Assembly: GCA_030834695.1 (NCBI GenBank)
Contig: JAUQXK010000144.1
Span: forward strand, 1 to 64,000
Length of the DNA: 64,000 nucleotides
Source of the DNA: Desulfobacterales bacterium
GTDB taxonomy: Bacteria > Desulfobacterota > Desulfobacteria > Desulfobacterales > SpSt-501
Reading direction: 5' to 3'
Shown: piece by piece, positions 60,869 through 64,000 of the stretch
Numbering within the stretch: position 1 is the stretch's first letter
Layout of the letters: each line of letters starts with the position of its first letter
Made by a program: the position numbers and the translations under genes
The notes under the pieces: model-generated
Seen by the model: only the letters and a program-made list of their open reading frames with translations
What the model was told of the DNA's origin: nothing
Database searches by the model: none

Positions 60869-62193
60869 ACACCGCCATTCGCCTGGACAAATACTTCCGC
60901 TGCCTGGAAACGGTCAATCCCATCCAGGTCCAGGGGAAGGTCGCCCAGGTGGTCGGGTTGGTCGTGGAAAGCGTCGGACCGGCCTGTCGGCTGGGAGCGG
61001 TGTGCGACATTTACACCCGCGATAACGTGCGGCCGCTGGTCGCCGAGGCCCTGGGATTCCGCAATCAGCGGGTGCTGTTGATGCCGCTCGAAGAGATCCG
61101 CGGTATTTCTCCGGGCTGCCGCGTCGTTGCCCGCCAGCAGCGAGCGACGGTGGGCGTCGGTCTCGGATTGCTCGGCCGGGTGATCGACGGATTGGGGCTC
61201 CCGCTGGACGGCCGGGGGCCGCTGGACGTTGTCGAAGACTACCCGCTTTACGCGACCGGCATCAACCCGATGCAACGTCGTCGCATTCACGAACCGCTCG
61301 ATCTGGGCATCCGCGCCATCAATGGCCTGCTGACCGTGGGTTGCGGCCAGCGGGTCGGTGTTTTCGCGGGATCCGGAGTCGGAAAAAGCGTGCTGCTCGG
61401 CATGATCGCCCGCAACACCGTCGCGGATGTCAACGTCATCGCGCTGATCGGCGAACGTGGTCGGGAGGTCAATGACTTTATCGAAAAGGATTTGGGCCGG
61501 GAAGGGCTTCAACGCTCGGTGGTGGTCGTGGCCACCTCCGACCGGCTGCCGCTGATTCGCACCCGGGGGGCTTTCCTGGCCACAGCCATCGCCGAATATT
61601 TTCGTGACCAAGGCCTCCGGGTCAATCTGATGATGGACTCGGTGACCCGCTTTGCCATGGCCCAACGGGAAATCGGACTGGCCCTCGGCGAGCCGCCGAC
61701 GACCAAAGGCTACCCGCCGTCGACCTTCACGCTGCTGCCGAAGCTGCTCGAGCGGGCGGGGACCGGCAACGGTCCCGGCTCGATTACCGGGCTGTACACG
61801 GTCCTGGTGGAAGGCGACGACACGAACGAGCCGATCGCCGATGCGGCGCGCTCGATCCTCGACGGCCATGTCGTCCTCACCCGCGAGTTGGCCATGCAGA
61901 ATCATTATCCGGCGATTGACGTGCTGCGCAGCATCAGCCGCGTCATGGATGATGTGGTGGACGACCCCCAGCGGCGCAATGCCGGCCGCTTCAAGGAAGC
62001 CCTGGCAACGTTCCGCAAGGCCGAAGATCTCATCAACATCGGCGCCTATGTCGCTGGGAGTAATCCGAAGATCGACTACGCCATCAAGATGATCGATCGG
62101 ATCAATGCCTACTTGCGGCAGGACATCAGTGAGTCGGTACCCTTAACCGCGGCGGTTGCGCAGCTGGAGACGCTGTTCGGAACGGCGGCGTGA
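60865..62193 (+). CDS. fliI: Flagellum-specific ATP synthase FliI
   Basis: 442 residues. RecA-like ATPase with Walker A VFAGSGVGKS (about residues 170-179), Walker B LMMDSVTRFA, and GEPPTTKGYPPSTFTLLPKLLERAG, the type III export ATPase signature. It powers unfolding and delivery of flagellar substrates. Coupled to fliH by a four-base overlap. Confidence 0.98.
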   Translation: MNTAIRLDKYFRCLETVNPIQVQGKVAQVVGLVVESVGPACRLGAVCDIYTRDNVRPLVAEALGFRNQRVLLMPLEEIRGISPGCRVVARQQRATVGVGLGLLGRVIDGLGLPLDGRGPLDVVEDYPLYATGINPMQRRRIHEPLDLGIRAINGLLTVGCGQRVGVFAGSGVGKSVLLGMIARNTVADVNVIALIGERGREVNDFIEKDLGREGLQRSVVVVATSDRLPLIRTRGAFLATAIAEYFRDQGLRVNLMMDSVTRFAMAQREIGLALGEPPTTKGYPPSTFTLLPKLLERAGTGNGPGSITGLYTVLVEGDDTNEPIADAARSILDGHVVLTRELAMQNHYPAIDVLRSISRVMDDVVDDPQRRNAGRFKEALATFRKAEDLINIGAYVAGSNPKIDYAIKMIDRINAYLRQDISESVPLTAAVAQLETLFGTAA

Positions 62194-62320
62194 CATCCGC
62201 GCCGGGGTCGTCTTCTTAGAGCCGACTGCGGTGGCGCAACTGAAAGGCCCGGCCGGTATGTTCTATCATAGATTCCAGAAGCAAGCGACCTGACGACCCC
62301 TTACGGTTTCGAACACCGCC

Positions 62321-62764
62321 GTGTTTCATTTCCGCTTCGAAACATTACTGACCGCTCGCCGGCACGCAGAGGAATGCCTCCAGAAGGAGCTTGCCGAGGC
62401 GCGCCGCGCTCTCGTCGACGAACAATCCGCCCTGAAAGATAAGAAGAGCAGCCGCCGGCAGTGTCTGCAGGAGCAGCGGCGCAAACAGCGCCAGGGCTTT
62501 CGTGGGCCGGACATGCTGCTGTACCAGACTTATCTGCAGCGGCTGGAACACGACATCGACGTTCAACAGAAGCGCGTTGCGAGCGCCGAACGCAAGGCCG
62601 CCCAAAAACGCCAGACCCTGATCGAGGCGGTAAAGAAAAGAAAGATCCTTGAAAAGCTCAAAGAAAAAGATCAGGAGAGCCACCGTCGGGCGTTGGCTGA
62701 GGCCGAACGTAAATTCATCGACGAAATCGCCGCACGGAATTATTCCTCCGCACGATCCATCTGA
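62321..62764 (+). CDS. fliJ: Flagellar export protein FliJ
   Basis: 147 residues, GTG start. Almost entirely a two-helix coiled coil (HFRFETLLTARRHAEECLQKELAEARRAL..., ERKAAQKRQTLIEAVKKRKILEKLKEKDQ), the expected form of FliJ, which forms the central stalk of the FliI ring. It follows fliI after 127 bases that hold no gene and no strong promoter. Confidence 0.88.
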   Translation: MFHFRFETLLTARRHAEECLQKELAEARRALVDEQSALKDKKSSRRQCLQEQRRKQRQGFRGPDMLLYQTYLQRLEHDIDVQQKRVASAERKAAQKRQTLIEAVKKRKILEKLKEKDQESHRRALAEAERKFIDEIAARNYSSARSI

Positions 62765-63071
62765 TTGCCTTCCTCAGAACCGCTCGTAGTTGCACGGCGC
62801 TGCATGCGATTCAGGGAAAACTTTGCCACCGCGCGGAAAATCTTGCCTGCCGTTTATCCTGCGCTGGTGGCCGGGCGGGCCCGGACGGCCACGCAAAAAA
62901 AAAATAGTAAAACTCGTAGCCGCCCTAACCGTAATTTTTTCAAGCAGTTATGGAGAAGGCGCTGGCCGAGGCGAAAAGGTTGGCCATGGTAGTAAAGAAT
63001 GGCATGTTCCCTGCTAAACGGAAGACCATATGGAACGCAATACAGTCGAAAAAAAGGAATAGCGCTCAACA
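62765..63071. other. 307-base gap between fliJ and the fliK-like gene
   Basis: No convincing coding frame. The stretch holds a run of ten A (about 62894-62903) and several overlapping short frames with no family resemblance. The motE-like gene often found at this position in other operons is not seen. A sigma-54 promoter is present at 63000-63015. Confidence 0.4.
63000..63015 (+). promoter_or_regulatory. Sigma-54 promoter upstream of the fliK-like gene
   Basis: TGGCATGTTCCCTGCT keeps TGGCA at -24 and GC at -12 with the ten-base spacing. Transcription would begin near 63026, about 45 bases before the fliK-like start. Confidence 0.6.
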
Positions 63072-64000
63072 ATGACTTCAATGGACATGGGGTTTGAGGC
63101 TGCATTGAACGTGGGGTTGCCGCCGCCGGCCGTCGCAGGGCCTGCGGGATCCGACGCAACGGCGAACCGCGGGGCCATGTTTCGGGCCGATCGGGCGCAG
63201 GATGCGAGATCGGCATGCTTTAAGACAGCATTGCGCGCGGCCGCTCAAAAAGACAAAACCGACGCGGCGGTTTCACCTCCCTCGCCGCAAACGTCGGCCT
63301 CCGCTGTCTCGAGCGAAGGCGAACCGGCCCCGGAAGCCGATTCGCTTAAATGCGGTGATATGGATGGCGAAACGAAATCGACCGAACCGCCGGCTGAAAC
63401 GCAGACACGGGAGAGCATAGAGGCCGTTTGCGGCCAGTGGGTAGAGCCGCTGCAGGCCGCCTCGCCAGGCGAAGGTTCGGCGTGCAACGCGGTCGAAGGC
63501 ACAGATGATGCGGCGGACGGCCAAGCCGCCGAGGCAGCCATCCCCAAAGAATCTGCCGAGTTGCTGGATCTCTTACGCCGACTGCAGGAGTCTTTGGCAG
63601 GCAATTCCGCGGATGCGGTCGTTCTGGTCCGCCAGGTAGCCGAGCGGATCGAGCAATACCAGACTTCCATGGGCGGCGGCGTGGCCCCACGGACGGGCGA
63701 GATTGAGGCGGACTTGCTGAGCCAGTTGCGTGACGCACTGGCTGAAGCGGCGCCGGAACCATCAATCGCGGGTGATGGTGGTTCGGCGGCCCAAGCACTG
63801 AAAGCGGCTTCCGAAACAGAAGACCATGCGCCGGCCGGGAAGGAAGCGGACGGTGTCCGGCGCACGATCGAGGCTGCCGATATTCTTCCCGCGGCCCGTC
63901 GCGTTTTGGCCCAGCTTCGGGAGGCGGATCCGGCGCTGCCGAACAGCGCAGCGGCCACCGATGGTGACGGAGAAGCCCCGGCTGCGCCCGCTGGAACGGC
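63072..64000 (+). CDS. fliK: FliK-like flagellar hook-length control protein (C-terminus cut by window edge)
   Basis: Open frame of 309 codons running off the right edge. Alternatives for the start are ATGs at 63072, 63081 and 63087. The visible part is Ala/Glu/Pro/Ser-rich low-complexity sequence with little order, as in the N-terminal region of FliK, which acts as the molecular ruler for hook length. Short helical stretches occur (ELLDLLRRLQESLAG, VLVRQVAERIEQY). The conserved C-terminal substrate-switch domain would lie outside the window, so the call rests on composition, position after fliJ and the promoter. Confidence 0.7.
   Translation, partial: MTSMDMGFEAALNVGLPPPAVAGPAGSDATANRGAMFRADRAQDARSACFKTALRAAAQKDKTDAAVSPPSPQTSASAVSSEGEPAPEADSLKCGDMDGETKSTEPPAETQTRESIEAVCGQWVEPLQAASPGEGSACNAVEGTDDAADGQAAEAAIPKESAELLDLLRRLQESLAGNSADAVVLVRQVAERIEQYQTSMGGGVAPRTGEIEADLLSQLRDALAEAAPEPSIAGDGGSAAQALKAASETEDHAPAGKEADGVRRTIEAADILPAARRVLAQLREADPALPNSAAATDGDGEAPAAPAGT

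Noticed and set aside
60253-61905. 550-codon minus-strand frame opposite fliH-fliI
   Set aside because: Shadow of the two flagellar genes.
62765-63017. Overlapping 75-codon frames after fliJ
   Set aside because: No family similarity, poor starts and an A10 tract; the only supported element is a sigma-54 promoter.

Overview
The window looks like the chromosome of a motile, Gram-negative, sulfate-reducer-like deltaproteobacterium (Desulfobacterota). This is inferred from gene content and style, not from a search. The evidence is outer-membrane-type lipoproteins, heavy use of sigma-54 and FliA-type promoters, many NtrC/TPR/zinc-ribbon proteins, a housekeeping block (rpoH-like, der, rarA, gyrA, gpsA, radC) and a full flagellar basal-body operon. 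Coding density is high, with many 4-base start/stop overlaps.

Layout. (1) 1-1090: the end of a probable integrated element. A leftward ParB-like gene, cut by the window edge, sits behind a terminator/short-ORF leader, and an AT-rich tract ends in a 3' fragment of a tRNA-Leu gene (probable attachment site). (2) 1.3-7.2 kb: small accessory genes, including a YedK/HMCES-type DNA-protein crosslink protein, a secreted His/Tyr-rich protein, a cysteine-cluster protein, and an SPFH plus zinc-ribbon gene pair preceded by a FliA-like promoter. (3) 7.3-22.8 kb: tRNA-Arg, an RpoH-like sigma factor with a long basic N-terminal extension, a TPR lipoprotein, a LolB-like lipoprotein, Der, RarA, a thiolase, GyrA, GpsA, RadC, a VTT-domain membrane protein and unknowns. 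(4) 22.8-24.4 kb: a leftward TPR gene with a FliA-like promoter, divergent from a sigma-54-type promoter that faces the next block. (5) 24.4-48.3 kb: a large, slightly AT-richer, same-strand glycan block. It holds PseB, PseC, a NeuB/PseI homologue lacking the SAF domain, a PseF-like/PseG fusion, four ATP-grasp proteins, an NHL propeller, a Rossmann-TylF methyltransferase fusion, a mannitol-phosphate-dehydrogenase-like enzyme, an inositol-monophosphatase-like phosphatase, a 2,713-residue multi-glycosyltransferase/TPR protein and a shorter paralogue of its C-terminus. (6) 48.3-50.2 kb: leftward fliC-flbT-flaF with a strong FliA promoter. (7) 50.2-52.9 kb: HDOD, CheX and CheY-STAS signalling genes. 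(8) 53.5-64 kb: two sigma-54 activators, then flgB-flgC-fliE-fliF-fliG-fliH-fliI-fliJ and the start of a fliK-like gene cut by the window edge.

How it fits together (inference). Two enhancer-binding proteins (one without a receiver, one with a degenerate receiver) would drive sigma-54 promoters seen upstream of the second activator, flgB, fliK, the HDOD operon and the glycan block. FliA would then drive fliC, the TPR gene, cheX-cheY and possibly the SPFH pair. The glycan block would make a pseudaminic-acid-like nonulosonate and decorate flagellin. PseH (the acetyltransferase) is absent from the block while four ATP-grasp ligases are present, suggesting that a sugar amine is acylated by ATP-dependent ligation instead of acetyl transfer. 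This is the most promising candidate for an undescribed system here.
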